The notes under the pieces are model-generated. The model had not been told where the DNA came from and searched no databases. It saw nothing but the letters and a program-made list of their open reading frames with translations. From NCBI RefSeq assembly GCF_015690355.1, contig NZ_JADPRT010000018.1:1-64000 (forward strand): DNA of 64,000 bases, written 5' to 3'. Below, one piece after another: positions 52,223-61,156 of this stretch (the stretch's first letter is position 1; each line of letters opens with the position of its first letter). Source of the stretch: Streptacidiphilus fuscans (GTDB lineage Bacteria; Actinomycetota; Actinomycetes; Streptomycetales; Streptomycetaceae). Position numbers and translations under genes: made by a program.

Positions 52223-53242
52223 ATGTCGTCAAAGGCCGTGTCGTTCCAAGCCGCAGACTTCACGCACCGGCTGGTCTCCACGCCGGCGGGCCGCGTCCAT
52301 CTGGTCGAACAGGGCACGGGACCGCTGGTGCTCCTCGTGCACGGCTTTCCCGAGTCCTGGTACTCCTGGCGCCACCAGCTTCCGGCGCTGGCCGCGGCCG
52401 GGTACCGTGCGGTCGCCGTCGACGTGCGAGGTTACGGCCGCTCGTCCAGGCCCGACGGCGTGGACGCCTACCGCATGCTGGAGCTGGTGGCGGACCAGGC
52501 CGCAGTCGTGGAGGCCCTGGGGGAGCGGTCGGCCGTGGTCGTCGGTCACGACTGGGGTGCGACCATCGCGGCGAACTGCGCGCTGGTGCGGCCGGACGTG
52601 TTCCGCGCGGTGGCCCTGCTGAGCGTGCCGTACACCCCGCGCGGCGGACCGCGTCCCAGCGAGGTCTTCGCACAGATGGGCGGCGACGAGGAGTTCTACG
52701 TCTCCTACTTCCAAGAGCCCGGCCGGGCCGAGGCCGAGATCGAACCCGACGTGCGCGGCTGGCTCGCGGGCTTCTACGCCGCCCTCTCGGGCGACACCAT
52801 GCCCGCGCCCGGGACCCCCGACCCGCACTTCGTCACCCGAGGCGGCACGCTCCGCGACCGGTTCCCGTCCGGTCCGCTGCCCGCCTGGCTCGGCGAGAGC
52901 GACCTCGACGTCTACGCGGAGGAGTTCGAACGCACCGGTCTGACCGGCGCGCTCAACCGCTACCGGAACATGGACCGGGACTGGGAGGACCTGGCCGCGT
53001 ACGACGGCGCACCGATCCCCCAGCCGTCCCTCTTCGTCGGCGGCGCCAGGGACGCCTCCACCACCTGGCTGAGCGACGCGATCGACGCCTACCCCGTCAC
53101 CCTGCCCGGACTGATGTCCAGTCACCTGCTCGACGACTGCGGCCACTGGATCCAGCAGGAGCGCCCCGCCGAGATCAACCAGCTCCTGACCGGTTGGCTC
53201 GCCTCCCTCCCGGCGGGAATCCTCGATCGAGTGGCCGGGTAG
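52223..53242 (+). CDS. Epoxide hydrolase-like alpha/beta hydrolase
   Basis: 339 residues. HGFPESWYSWRHQLP gives the oxyanion HGxP motif, VVGHDWGA carries the nucleophile Asp, and CGHWIQQERP the catalytic His. The Asp nucleophile and the HGFPESW form are those of soluble epoxide hydrolases, which open epoxides to diols. A cap domain lies at about 140-240. A GGAGGA site precedes the ATG. Haloalkane dehalogenase is an alternative, but the family pattern is a better match to epoxide hydrolase. Confidence 0.87.
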   Translation: MSSKAVSFQAADFTHRLVSTPAGRVHLVEQGTGPLVLLVHGFPESWYSWRHQLPALAAAGYRAVAVDVRGYGRSSRPDGVDAYRMLELVADQAAVVEALGERSAVVVGHDWGATIAANCALVRPDVFRAVALLSVPYTPRGGPRPSEVFAQMGGDEEFYVSYFQEPGRAEAEIEPDVRGWLAGFYAALSGDTMPAPGTPDPHFVTRGGTLRDRFPSGPLPAWLGESDLDVYAEEFERTGLTGALNRYRNMDRDWEDLAAYDGAPIPQPSLFVGGARDASTTWLSDAIDAYPVTLPGLMSSHLLDDCGHWIQQERPAEINQLLTGWLASLPAGILDRVAG

Positions 53243-53269
53243 GGCGTCAGGGCGCGAACTTCTCCGCAC

Positions 53270-53293
53270 GTCGGGGTGTCGGGGCGTCGGGGT
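53270..53293. repeat. Three tandem 8-bp repeats
   Basis: GTCGGGGT, GTCGGGGC, GTCGGGGT, in the 187-base gap after the epoxide hydrolase gene. Another example of the short tandem arrays in this window. Confidence 0.5.
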
Positions 53294-53429
53294 GCCCGGG
53301 CAGCGCGTCAAAGCGTGGCCATACTTGAGGGACGGCCCGGCGGTGTTCTGACGACGGGCACGCCGATGTCTCCGCAGCCGGCCCGGAGCCGTCACGACGC
53401 CGCGACACCCTCTGCCTTTTGGAGAATGC

Positions 53430-53972
53430 ATGAGCACCGCCACGACGGACCTGCTGTTCCGTTCGGCCACCGAGCACGACATCCCCGCGCTGGTGGAGCT
53501 CGTGGATTCGGCGTACCGGGGTGAGGCGAGCCGGGCGGGCTGGACCACGGAAGCCGACCTGCTGGCCGGTCGGCGCACCGATGCCGAGGCGATGGCGGAG
53601 ACGATGGCCCGCCACGACACCCGGGTCCTCGTGGCAGAGCGGCTCGGCGACACCGGGCCGCTCGCCTGCTGCACCGTGGAGCGGCGGCCGGGCGGCGCCT
53701 ATTTCGGGATGTTCTCGGTCCGTCCAGCGTTGCAGGGCGGCGGGGTGGGCCGCGCGGTGCTCGCGGAGGTGGAGCGCTTCGCGCGGGCCGAGTGGAGCGC
53801 GGCGCAGCTGGAGATGACGGTGATCGTGCAGCGCACCGACTTGATCGCCTGGTACGAGCGGCGCGGCTTCAGCCGCACCGGTGAACTGTCGCCGTTCCCC
53901 TACGGCAACGAGCGCTTCGGCGTGCCGAAGCGGCCCGACCTTGCCTTCGAGCGCCTGGTCAAGGCGCTGTGA
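53430..53972 (+). CDS. GNAT-family N-acetyltransferase
   Basis: 180 residues. FGMFSVRPALQGGGVGRAVL contains the acetyl-CoA motif A (Q/RxxGxG/A), and AWYERRGFSRTGEL the motif B end with the usual Tyr. It moves an acetyl group from acetyl-CoA to an amine of unknown identity. TTTTGGAG precedes the ATG. It stands alone, followed 62 bases later by an oxidoreductase gene. Confidence 0.87.
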   Translation: MSTATTDLLFRSATEHDIPALVELVDSAYRGEASRAGWTTEADLLAGRRTDAEAMAETMARHDTRVLVAERLGDTGPLACCTVERRPGGAYFGMFSVRPALQGGGVGRAVLAEVERFARAEWSAAQLEMTVIVQRTDLIAWYERRGFSRTGELSPFPYGNERFGVPKRPDLAFERLVKAL

Positions 53973-54034
53973 GACGAGGGCCCACGGTTTGACGGTCAGC
54001 ACCCCCGAACGCCCCACCGAGACAAGGAGACGCC

Positions 54035-54973
54035 ATGTCCACCGTTCCCACGCATGCACGGGCCGTCCGCTTCGACCGTTACGGCGACCGCGACGTGCTG
54101 TACGTGGCCGACATCCCGATGCCCCGTCCGGAGCCGGGGGAGGTGCTGGTCGAAGTCCGGGCGGCGGGGATCAACCCCGGTGAGATCACGATCCGCTCGG
54201 GCGCCATGCACGACCTTTTCCCCGCCACCTTCCCCTCCGGGCAGGGCAGCGACCTGGCCGGAGTGGTCGTCGGACTCGGGGAAGGCGTCACCGACTTCGC
54301 GATCGGGGACGAGGTCCTCGGCTTCTCCTGGGAGCGGTCCAGCCATGCCACGCACACGGTGGTTCCGGCCGAGCAGCTGATCCGCAAGCCCGCCGCGCTG
54401 GACTGGACCGTCGCCGGCGCCCTCTACGTGGTCGCCTGCACCGCCTGGTCCGCCGTCCACGCGGTCGATCCCAAGCCCGGTGAGACCGTCGCGGTCTCGG
54501 CGGCGGCCGGCGGTGTTGGCAGCGTCGTCGTCCAGCTCCTCGCTCAGCGTGGCGTCCGGGTGCTGGGCATCGCCTCGCCCGCCAACGAGGCCTGGCTCGC
54601 CGCACAGGGCGCCACCCTCGTGCCCTACGGCGACCGGCTCGCCGCCGACCTCACCGCCGCGGCCCCGGACGGGATCGACGCGTTCATCGACCTCTTCGGG
54701 CCGGAGTACGTCCAACTCGCCGTCGACCTCGGCATCCCCAAGGACCGCATCGAAACGATCATCTCCTTCGCCAAGGCCGCCGAGCTCGGCACCAAGCACG
54801 AGGGCAGCGCGGAGGCGTCGAACCGCGAGGTGCTCACCGAGATGGCCGACCTCGTCGCCACCGGCCGGATCGAGATCCCGGTCGCCGCCACCTACCCGCT
54901 GGACCGCGTCCGCGACGCGTACGCCGAGCTCGAACAGCGCCACACCCACGGCAAGATCGTGCTCATTCCCTGA
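54035..54973 (+). CDS. NADP-dependent quinone oxidoreductase-like protein (MDR superfamily)
   Basis: 312 residues. N-terminal GroES-like domain (VEVRAAGINPGEITIRSG, GSDLAGVVVGLGEGVTDFAIGDEV), then a Rossmann domain with VSAAAGGVGSVVVQLLAQRG. No structural or catalytic zinc cysteines are present, as in zeta-crystallin/QOR-type reductases. Probably reduces quinones or enones with NADPH. AAGGAG precedes the ATG. Confidence 0.88.
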   Translation: MSTVPTHARAVRFDRYGDRDVLYVADIPMPRPEPGEVLVEVRAAGINPGEITIRSGAMHDLFPATFPSGQGSDLAGVVVGLGEGVTDFAIGDEVLGFSWERSSHATHTVVPAEQLIRKPAALDWTVAGALYVVACTAWSAVHAVDPKPGETVAVSAAAGGVGSVVVQLLAQRGVRVLGIASPANEAWLAAQGATLVPYGDRLAADLTAAAPDGIDAFIDLFGPEYVQLAVDLGIPKDRIETIISFAKAAELGTKHEGSAEASNREVLTEMADLVATGRIEIPVAATYPLDRVRDAYAELEQRHTHGKIVLIP

Positions 54974-54979
54974 GGCCGT

Positions 54980-55912
54980 CTAGCGGACTTCGTCCACCAT
55001 CTGCTGCACCGCGCCGATGACGACGTCGGGTCGGTCGATCGGGATGTCGTGCGAGCTGTGCTCCGCCGTGATCAGACGGCGGTTGGGCGCGGCGTCGACG
55101 AACTCCTGCTGGGCCGCCCGCCACAGTCCGGCGTCGAGGGCGGTGGGGAACGGGGTCTGCGAGGAGACGATCGCGATGGCGGGCACGCTCCGGGGCCAGA
55201 CCGTCGCGTGGTAGGCGAGGTGGACGGGGCCGTAGTTGTCGGCCTCGGCGAGGAGTTGGCGGGTCGCGCGGGTCTGCGGCTGTTGCTTGAGCGCCGCGAT
55301 CTGCTGCTGGTTCTGTGCGACGATCCGGGCGGTCTCTGCGGGTGTGTAGAACTCGGGCAGGCTCGCGTCGACCAGGACGGCGCCCGCGATCCAGTGCGGG
55401 TGCTCGTTGACGAAGTAGGTGGCGACCTCTCCGGCGAGGGAGTGGGAGATCAGGACCACGTCGTGGGTGACGCCCAGTTGGCTGAGGCCGGCCGCCAGGT
55501 CGGAGGCCGCGTTCTGGGCTTGCCAGGGTCCGGGCACGTCGCTGCTGCGGCCTTCCCCGGAGCGGTCGTAGGTGATGATCTCGGACCCGGTGTCCTCGGC
55601 CAGCACGGGCACGATCTTGTTCCAGTACGAGGCGTCGAGTCCGCCGCCCGCGTCGAGCACGATCGCGGGAAGTCGGCCGGGAGTGACGTAGAACGCCAGC
55701 TTGTGGCCCTGGTTGGTGACCATGTGCAGGGTCGGCGAAGCGACACCGGGCGCGGCGACTGCGGTGGTCCGCGGCGCGGTAGCGGGAGCAGGCCCGGCCT
55801 TGGCTGCGGCAGCACTGCACGCGCTCAGGCCGGATGTGGCGAGCAGCAGTGCGGCTAGGGCGAGGGATGCCCGCCTGGCGCGCGAGCGCCGGGCGGGGGT
55901 GGGTCCGGTCAC
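54980..55912 (-). CDS. Lipoprotein alpha/beta hydrolase
   Basis: 310 residues from GTG 55912 with GGAAGGA 5 bases upstream; the open frame runs further back without a start signal. Basic N-terminus, hydrophobic stretch and lipobox GLSAC with Cys32 indicate a lipid-anchored extracellular enzyme. The hydrolase core has AIVLDAGGGLDASYWNKIVP, TYDRSGEGRSS, nucleophile Ser in LISHSLAG, and His in AEHSSHDIPIDRP. Substrate unknown; an esterase is likely. It ends 6 bases from the convergent oxidoreductase gene. Confidence 0.85.
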   Translation of the reverse strand: MTGPTPARRSRARRASLALAALLLATSGLSACSAAAAKAGPAPATAPRTTAVAAPGVASPTLHMVTNQGHKLAFYVTPGRLPAIVLDAGGGLDASYWNKIVPVLAEDTGSEIITYDRSGEGRSSDVPGPWQAQNAASDLAAGLSQLGVTHDVVLISHSLAGEVATYFVNEHPHWIAGAVLVDASLPEFYTPAETARIVAQNQQQIAALKQQPQTRATRQLLAEADNYGPVHLAYHATVWPRSVPAIAIVSSQTPFPTALDAGLWRAAQQEFVDAAPNRRLITAEHSSHDIPIDRPDVVIGAVQQMVDEVR

Positions 55913-56047
55913 GGGGATCCTTCCGGGGACGGGCTGGCGGCGGGCCTGGCTGGCCAGGTGAGGCCGACTCAACCGGCCTCGCGCCCATGGCATCCAGCCT
56001 CGTCCCGCGCGCGCCCGGTCACGACGGTGCACGCCCCCGAGTTGGCG

Positions 56048-56063
56048 CTGGGGCCAGCCCCAG
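56048..56063. promoter_or_regulatory. Inverted repeat between the CocE and lipoprotein hydrolase genes
   Basis: CTGGGGC-CA-GCCCCAG lies in the 265-base non-coding gap between two minus-strand hydrolase genes. The short centre suggests an operator or a weak terminator of the CocE gene. Nothing else was seen in the gap. Confidence 0.35.
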
Positions 56064-56177
56064 GCCGGACCCGGGGGTACCTCGAAGCCAGGCCGGGCCA
56101 TGGACACCTTGGGGAAGTGCCCGTGACGCCGGACCAGGGGGCACGGTCGGCGGCCACCCGCCGTCCGAGGCCACACG

Positions 56178-57944
56178 TCACGCGGGAAGTACGGGCAGCA
56201 GGAGGTGGGAGGGGTGCTGGGCGCCGGTGTGGAGGGTGAGGGTGCCCGCGTGGGTCTCTTCGGGCCGGTCGTCCGGGTCGTGGTGGAGGAACGGGCCGGA
56301 GCCGGTGAACGGGATAGCGAGGTCCGGCCGGACCTCGGCGACGGCGCCGGGGTGGATGTAGTCGTGGGCCTGGACGTCGAGCGTCAGCGTGTGACCCGCG
56401 GTCAGGTGCAGGCTGGTGGGCCAGATCTCGATGTCCAGCTCGTACACGGTTCCCGGGGTGAGTGGCTCGGCCTGGCCGTGCCGGTGGACGGGCAGGTACG
56501 GCCGTGACTGGGCGGTGTCGAGGGCACGGTGGGAGGCGCGCAGCCAGCCTTGGGAGCCGGGGACGTGTTGGTCGTTGGCGCCCTCGAAGACGATCTCGGT
56601 GCCGTCTGGCCGGAAGGCCCGCACAACGAGGAAGAGGTCCGCGTCGGGGACGGAGGACTCGATGTACAGCTTCGCCGCGACAGGGCCCGCGATCTCGATG
56701 TCGCCGTCGCACCGGAAGGCGAAGCTGACCCGGCCTTCCCTGCCCGTGTAGCTGGTGGATCCGGCGTTGGGCACAGGCTTGAGCGACAGGCTGTGGTTGT
56801 TCGCGTCGAAGTAGAGCGGGGTCCAGACGGTTTCGGGCAGGGGCCAGTCGGTGCCGGTACGTTCGCTGGTGCCGCCGTCGGGTTGCCGGGTGAGCAGGTG
56901 GACGCGCGGCTGTCCGGTCCAGCCGGTGTTCTCGCCCTTCAGGTAGTGGCCGAAGAAGCGCTTTTGCAGGTCCAGCCCGTACTGGGCGTAGAACAGCGGG
57001 AGGTGGTGCTCGTTGTGCATGGCGAGCCACTTGTCGCGGGAGGCGACCATGTCGAAGCCGCGGGTGTTGCCGCGCAGGTGCAGCCCCAGACCACCCCAGT
57101 TGCCGGCGGACAGCACGGGCACGGTGACCTTCGACAGGTCGGCGGTGCGGTTGCTGTGGTGGGCGTCCAGCAGCGGGTGCCGCCGGACCGCCTCGCGCAG
57201 GTCCACGCGGCGTTCTGCGAGCTGCTCCTCGGTCAGGGTCTCGTCGCCGCAGACCAGTTGCCCGGTGTGGGGGTTGCGACCGCCCTTCTCGCCCAGGCCG
57301 TACTGCGAACCGGAGATCAGCGCCCCGTACCAGAAATCGACGAAGGTCGACAGGATGCCGCCGTGGTGGGTGACGTCGCGGTACCAGTCGGCCGCGCCCT
57401 CCCAGACACAGATCGCGCTCAGGTGTGGCGGTGGGTCCGCAGCGACGCGCCACTGGTTCATCGCGAAGTACGAGATGCCGCTCAGCCCGACGCGGCCGTT
57501 GCTCCACGGCTGTCGCGCGGCCCACTCGACGCACTCGTACAGGTCGCGGGTCTCGCGCTCGGAGAAGGGATCGAGCACCCCGGGGGAGCGGCCGGCGCCG
57601 CGGGAGTCGACGCGTACGCACACGTAGCCGTCGGGCACCCACTTCTCGGGGTCGGGCACCTCGAAGACCTGGTACCTCCCGCTGGAGCCGTCCAGGACCT
57701 CCGGGTGGTCGGCGACCAGTTTCTGCCACTCGGTCGGCCAACTGTCCTGGAACGGGCGGCCTTTGCCGTAGGGCCCGTAGGCGAGCAGGGTCGGGAAGAC
57801 GCCGGGTCGACTGGGCCGGAAGACGTCGGCGCGGAGCACGACGCCGTCGTCGGTCCGGATCGGGACGTCCCATTCGATGGTCATCTCGACGTCGACGTCG
57901 ACGCGGTACGGCCCGAGCGCGGCCGGGTTCTCGCTCATGGACAT
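56178..57944 (-). CDS. CocE/NonD-family hydrolase (X-Pro dipeptidyl-peptidase-like)
   Basis: 588 residues from ATG 57944, chosen because GAGGGG lies 4 bases upstream; ATGs at 57938 and 57956 are alternatives. Alpha/beta hydrolase domain with YVCVRVDSRGAGRSPG and nucleophile Ser158 in GLSGISYFAM, then the jelly-roll C-terminal domain of the family. No signal peptide. Members hydrolyse esters (cocaine esterase), acylated beta-lactams or X-Pro peptides. It lies downstream of the dehydrogenase gene across a 95-base gap and may share its TetR control. Confidence 0.87.
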   Translation of the reverse strand: MSMSENPAALGPYRVDVDVEMTIEWDVPIRTDDGVVLRADVFRPSRPGVFPTLLAYGPYGKGRPFQDSWPTEWQKLVADHPEVLDGSSGRYQVFEVPDPEKWVPDGYVCVRVDSRGAGRSPGVLDPFSERETRDLYECVEWAARQPWSNGRVGLSGISYFAMNQWRVAADPPPHLSAICVWEGAADWYRDVTHHGGILSTFVDFWYGALISGSQYGLGEKGGRNPHTGQLVCGDETLTEEQLAERRVDLREAVRRHPLLDAHHSNRTADLSKVTVPVLSAGNWGGLGLHLRGNTRGFDMVASRDKWLAMHNEHHLPLFYAQYGLDLQKRFFGHYLKGENTGWTGQPRVHLLTRQPDGGTSERTGTDWPLPETVWTPLYFDANNHSLSLKPVPNAGSTSYTGREGRVSFAFRCDGDIEIAGPVAAKLYIESSVPDADLFLVVRAFRPDGTEIVFEGANDQHVPGSQGWLRASHRALDTAQSRPYLPVHRHGQAEPLTPGTVYELDIEIWPTSLHLTAGHTLTLDVQAHDYIHPGAVAEVRPDLAIPFTGSGPFLHHDPDDRPEETHAGTLTLHTGAQHPSHLLLPVLPA

Positions 57945-58039
57945 GATTCCCCTCATGGATGGGGTGGGCGTGTTGCTCCGGGGGCGCGGAGAATGCTGGT
58001 GGGACCGCCGTCCGGAGCCGGAGCTGTGCGGTGGGGGCG

Positions 58040-59161
58040 TCAGGGCAGTGTGACGACGACCTTGGCGGCGGAGACGCCCTTGCGCTGGAGATCCAAGGCG
58101 TGCTGGATGTCGCTCAATCCATGCCCGGCGACGGTGGGCTCGGGAACAGTGCGGTAGCGACTCTCGGCCAGCGCGGCGGGCAGAAAGTCGCGGTAGATCA
58201 GGGTGCCAACTTCGTTCGCCTTCAGCGTCGTGCCGAAGATGTACTTGGTCCGGACCCCGCGCCGCAGGGCCGCGAGCTGGAGCGCCACGTTGGAGGTGAC
58301 CAGTCTGGCGACCACCCTCGCCAGGGCGAGCCGCCCGCGGTCGGGCTCGGCGAGGTGGGCGAAGGAGACCGGCGGGGTGGCGAGGGAGACGAACCTCTTG
58401 CCCCGGCACGCGCCGACGATCCGGATGCAGGAGGCGGCCGAGGTCGTGCCGAAGGCGATCGCACCGGCCAGGGTGCGGCCCTCGAACGCCGCGACGATGT
58501 CCGCCACGACGTCCGGGCTGTTGTAGTCGAACACCTCGGCGGCACCGAGCGAGCGGACGTAGTCGAAGTTGCGCGGCGACGCCGTGGTGACGACCTCGTA
58601 CCCGGCGGCGACTCCCAGCTGTATCGCCTGGCTGCCCACGCTGGTGGAGCCGCCCCACACCAGCAGCGTCTGCCCGGTCGGCTCGGGCCTGGCCGACGGG
58701 TGGCGCAGGCCCAGCTGGTCGTCCTGGAACAGGCCGCACGCGGCGGTGGAGACCGCCAGAGGCAGCACGGCGGCTTCCTCGTAGGCGAGGGTGTCCGGTA
58801 TCGGTGCGGCCATGCGTTCGAGGACGGCGGTGTAGAGCTGGAAGCCGCCCTCGGCCGCCTTGTTGCAGTCCTTGTCGGTGCCCACGGCGTGCGCGAGGAC
58901 GCGGTCGCCCACGCGGAACCGGGTGACCTCGGATCCGATCTCCACCACCTCTCCGGCTACGTCGGATCCGAGCACCGTGGGATAGCTCAGCCAGCGGTAG
59001 GTGAGGCTGCCGGCGGCCTGAATGATCCACTCCAGGGGGTTGACCGCGACGGCGCGGTTGCGCACGACGATCTGGTCGGCGGCGGGCGGGGTGTAGGGCG
59101 CGGGGCCCACTTCGAGCTGGGTGTTGGCGGCCTTGATCCAGGCAGCGGCGTTCGTTGGCAC
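58040..59161 (-). CDS. Zinc-independent MDR dehydrogenase/enoyl reductase-like protein
   Basis: 373 residues from GTG 59161, preceded by GGAGGT at a 7-base distance. GroES-like domain with VLGSDVAGEVVEIGSEVTRFRVGDRV, Rossmann domain with LLVWGGSTSVGSQAIQLG. The pattern AAVLPLAVSTAACGLF and the GGSTSVG form match TOXD-type trans enoyl reductases and quinone reductases. NADPH-dependent reduction of a double bond is likely. Divergent from a tetR gene, with two operator copies in between. Confidence 0.87.
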   Translation of the reverse strand: MPTNAAAWIKAANTQLEVGPAPYTPPAADQIVVRNRAVAVNPLEWIIQAAGSLTYRWLSYPTVLGSDVAGEVVEIGSEVTRFRVGDRVLAHAVGTDKDCNKAAEGGFQLYTAVLERMAAPIPDTLAYEEAAVLPLAVSTAACGLFQDDQLGLRHPSARPEPTGQTLLVWGGSTSVGSQAIQLGVAAGYEVVTTASPRNFDYVRSLGAAEVFDYNSPDVVADIVAAFEGRTLAGAIAFGTTSAASCIRIVGACRGKRFVSLATPPVSFAHLAEPDRGRLALARVVARLVTSNVALQLAALRRGVRTKYIFGTTLKANEVGTLIYRDFLPAALAESRYRTVPEPTVAGHGLSDIQHALDLQRKGVSAAKVVVTLP

Positions 59162-59204
59162 AGGACTACCTCCAGTCGGCATCCACGTCATTTCCGTAGT
59201 TCCG

Positions 59205-59225
59205 TCATTGCACCAAGTGCAATGA
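59205..59225. promoter_or_regulatory. TetR operator, primary site
   Basis: TCATTGCAC-CAA-GTGCAATGA: perfect 9-bp arms around a 3-base centre, in the divergent promoter region of the dehydrogenase and tetR genes. A related copy lies 36 bases away. Confidence 0.8.
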
Positions 59226-59242
59226 CTTGAGTCTGGCACGCG

Positions 59243-59260
59243 ATGACACCAAGTGCAATC
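59243..59260. promoter_or_regulatory. TetR operator, secondary site
   Basis: ATGACAC-CAA-GTGCAATC has the same CAC-CAA-GTGCAAT core as the primary site with a weaker left arm. It lies 11 bases before the tetR start codon, suited to autorepression. Confidence 0.65.
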
Positions 59261-59270
59261 GCCGGATAGG

Positions 59271-59864
59271 ATGACCCGCGTGGCACGTTGGGAACCGGAT
59301 GCACAGGGGCGGCTGCAGCAGGCGGCCATGGAACTCTTCGCCGAGCGGGGGTACGCCGAGGTCACGGTCGCCGAGATCGCGGACCGCGCAGGGCTGACCA
59401 AGCGAACCTTCTTCAACCACTTCGCCGACAAGCGCGAGGTCCTGTTCGCGGGCGCGAAAGACCTGGAGCAGAACGTCGTCGCGCACCTGGCCGAGGCCGA
59501 CGGTGGCCTCACACCGATCGAGGCGGCCGTCCACGCCCTCGCCGCCGCAGGCGAGGAACTCGCCGGCTACGGCGAGTACGCGCGGGCGCGCCAGCAGCTC
59601 ATCGCCTCCTCGACCGAGCTCCAGGAACGCGACCTGATCAAGACGGCCGCGCTGACCTCGGCCATCGCCGACGCACTGCGCCTGCGCAACGTCCCGGCCG
59701 GCTCCGCCGTCCTGGCCGCTCAGGCGGCCACGTCGGTGTTCACCGCTGCCTACAGCGACTGGATCACCGACACGGCCGCCGACCTGCACACGCTCATGCG
59801 GCGATCGCTCGACGACCTCCGCGTGGCCCTCGGAAGCTCTGCCGACTCCGACGGTCCAGGCTGA
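59271..59864 (+). CDS. TetR-family transcriptional repressor
   Basis: 197 residues. N-terminal helix-turn-helix: AAMELFAERGYAEVTVAEIA, then DRAGLTKRTFFNHFADKREV. The C-terminal helical domain would bind the inducer (ARQQLIASSTELQERDLIKT, with TSVFTAAYSDWI later). Start at ATG 59271; the frame opens 18 bases earlier. Divergent from the MDR dehydrogenase and CocE genes, with a perfect operator in between, so it very likely represses them and itself. The inducer is unknown. Confidence 0.9.
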   Translation: MTRVARWEPDAQGRLQQAAMELFAERGYAEVTVAEIADRAGLTKRTFFNHFADKREVLFAGAKDLEQNVVAHLAEADGGLTPIEAAVHALAAAGEELAGYGEYARARQQLIASSTELQERDLIKTAALTSAIADALRLRNVPAGSAVLAAQAATSVFTAAYSDWITDTAADLHTLMRRSLDDLRVALGSSADSDGPG

Positions 59865-59865
59865 C

Positions 59866-59888
59866 CCGTCGGGCCCGAAGCCCGACGG
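59866..59888. terminator. Bidirectional terminator after tetR
   Basis: CCGTCGGGC-CCGAA-GCCCGACGG, perfect 9-bp arms, starting 2 bases after the tetR stop and placed between convergent genes. Confidence 0.75.
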
Positions 59889-59966
59889 CGTGACGCGCAA
59901 CGCACCGCCCGCGGTCGCTCAAGGGGAGCGCCGATGAGAGTCAAAGGCCTGACCGGCGCAGGCAGT

Positions 59967-61070
59967 TCACCAGCTCAGCCGGGCCGCGATCGGCAGGTGG
60001 TCGCTGGTGGTGGCCGGGAGGACCCAGGAGCTGTCCGGGGTCACGCCGCGGACCAGGATCTGGTCGATCCGCACCATCGGGAACGAGGCCGGCCAGGTGA
60101 AGCCGAAGCCGTTGCCCGCCACGACCTGGGCCGAGCGCAGTTGGGAGGTGATGCCGCCGAGCTCGCGGTCGTCGACGGTGCCGTTCAGGTCGCCGAGCAG
60201 GACCAGCCGCGGACTTGGATCGGCGGCGATGGCCTTGCCGAGCGCCTGGACGCCGACGCTGCGCGAGGTGGTCCAGAAGCCCGTCCGGGGAGTGACCCGC
60301 ACGGACCCCAGGTGGGCCACATAGACCGTCAGCGGCCCCTGGGCGGTGGTCACCGTGGTGCGCAGGGCCCGGTTCGGGGCTGCCTTGGCGGCGGCCGGCT
60401 TTCTGGCGGCGAGCGGTCCGTAGTCGATGACGTCGATCGCCTCGGAGCCCGACAGTGGCAGCTTGCTCCACAGGCCGACCGTGCCCAGCACCGTGCGGTA
60501 CGGATACGCCGCCGCCAGCTGCCGCTCGTAGGTCACCGTGGCCTGCGGGGTCAGCTCCACCAGGGCCAGCAGTGTGGCGCCGGAGGCGGCCAGGTCGCGG
60601 GCGGTGGCGGCCGGGTCGGGGTTGCCGGCGTTGACGTTCTGCTCGGCGACGAAGAGGTCGCCGCCCGCGTGGGACTTGTCGCCGAGCAGCCCGCCGAACA
60701 GGCTCAACCACGCCACGACCGGGAGCAGCAGCGCGACCAGCGCGGAGGGGGAGCGGCGCCACAGCGCCAGGATCAGCAGCACCGGGACGAACAGGCCGAA
60801 CCACGGCAGGACGCTTTCCACCAGGCTGCCCAGATTCCCGAACCCGTTCGGGATCTGCGCGTGCAGCAGCAGGAGCAGTCCCAGCAGCAGCGCCAGCACG
60901 GTGAGGACGCGGCCGCGCTTCCAGGTGTCCGGTCGTCCGCCGGCGCGGACCACCCGGCGCACCGCGCTGCGGATCGCCTGGCGGAAACCCGCACGCCGAC
61001 TCCCGGCGGCATCGTCGCCCTCGGGTCGGGGGTCGTTCGTCGTCGGCGCCGAGGGCGGGGTGCGGTTCAT
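59967..61070 (-). CDS. Membrane-bound endonuclease/exonuclease/phosphatase-family protein
   Basis: 367 residues from ATG 61070. A basic cytoplasmic N-terminus, three membrane helices (about 57-76, 90-110 and 113-133), then an extracellular EEP domain: LFVAEQNVNAGN, LALVELTPQ with the metal-binding Glu, YVAHLGSV, VLLGDLNGTVDD and the final SDHLPIAARLSW. The family cuts phosphodiester bonds in nucleic acids, lipids or inositol phosphates. The topology places the active site outside the cell. It is divergent from the two-component system genes with 86 bases between. Confidence 0.87.
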   Translation of the reverse strand: MNRTPPSAPTTNDPRPEGDDAAGSRRAGFRQAIRSAVRRVVRAGGRPDTWKRGRVLTVLALLLGLLLLLHAQIPNGFGNLGSLVESVLPWFGLFVPVLLILALWRRSPSALVALLLPVVAWLSLFGGLLGDKSHAGGDLFVAEQNVNAGNPDPAATARDLAASGATLLALVELTPQATVTYERQLAAAYPYRTVLGTVGLWSKLPLSGSEAIDVIDYGPLAARKPAAAKAAPNRALRTTVTTAQGPLTVYVAHLGSVRVTPRTGFWTTSRSVGVQALGKAIAADPSPRLVLLGDLNGTVDDRELGGITSQLRSAQVVAGNGFGFTWPASFPMVRIDQILVRGVTPDSSWVLPATTSDHLPIAARLSW

Positions 61071-61144
61071 GCTGCCAGCCAACGCGGCGTGGCGTTGTCG
61101 CTGCGTATGGGGTTTTCGATACGCCGCGCATATACCCGCACTCG

Positions 61145-61150
61145 TAGCAT
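61145..61150 (+). promoter_or_regulatory. -10 box of a probable leaderless response-regulator transcript
   Basis: TAGCAT ends 6 bases before the ATG of the response regulator gene, with no Shine-Dalgarno sequence in between. Upstream DNA is locally AT-richer (GGGGTTTTCGATACG). A GTATCG-like -35 is not clear. Confidence 0.4.
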
Positions 61151-61156
61151 CGGATC

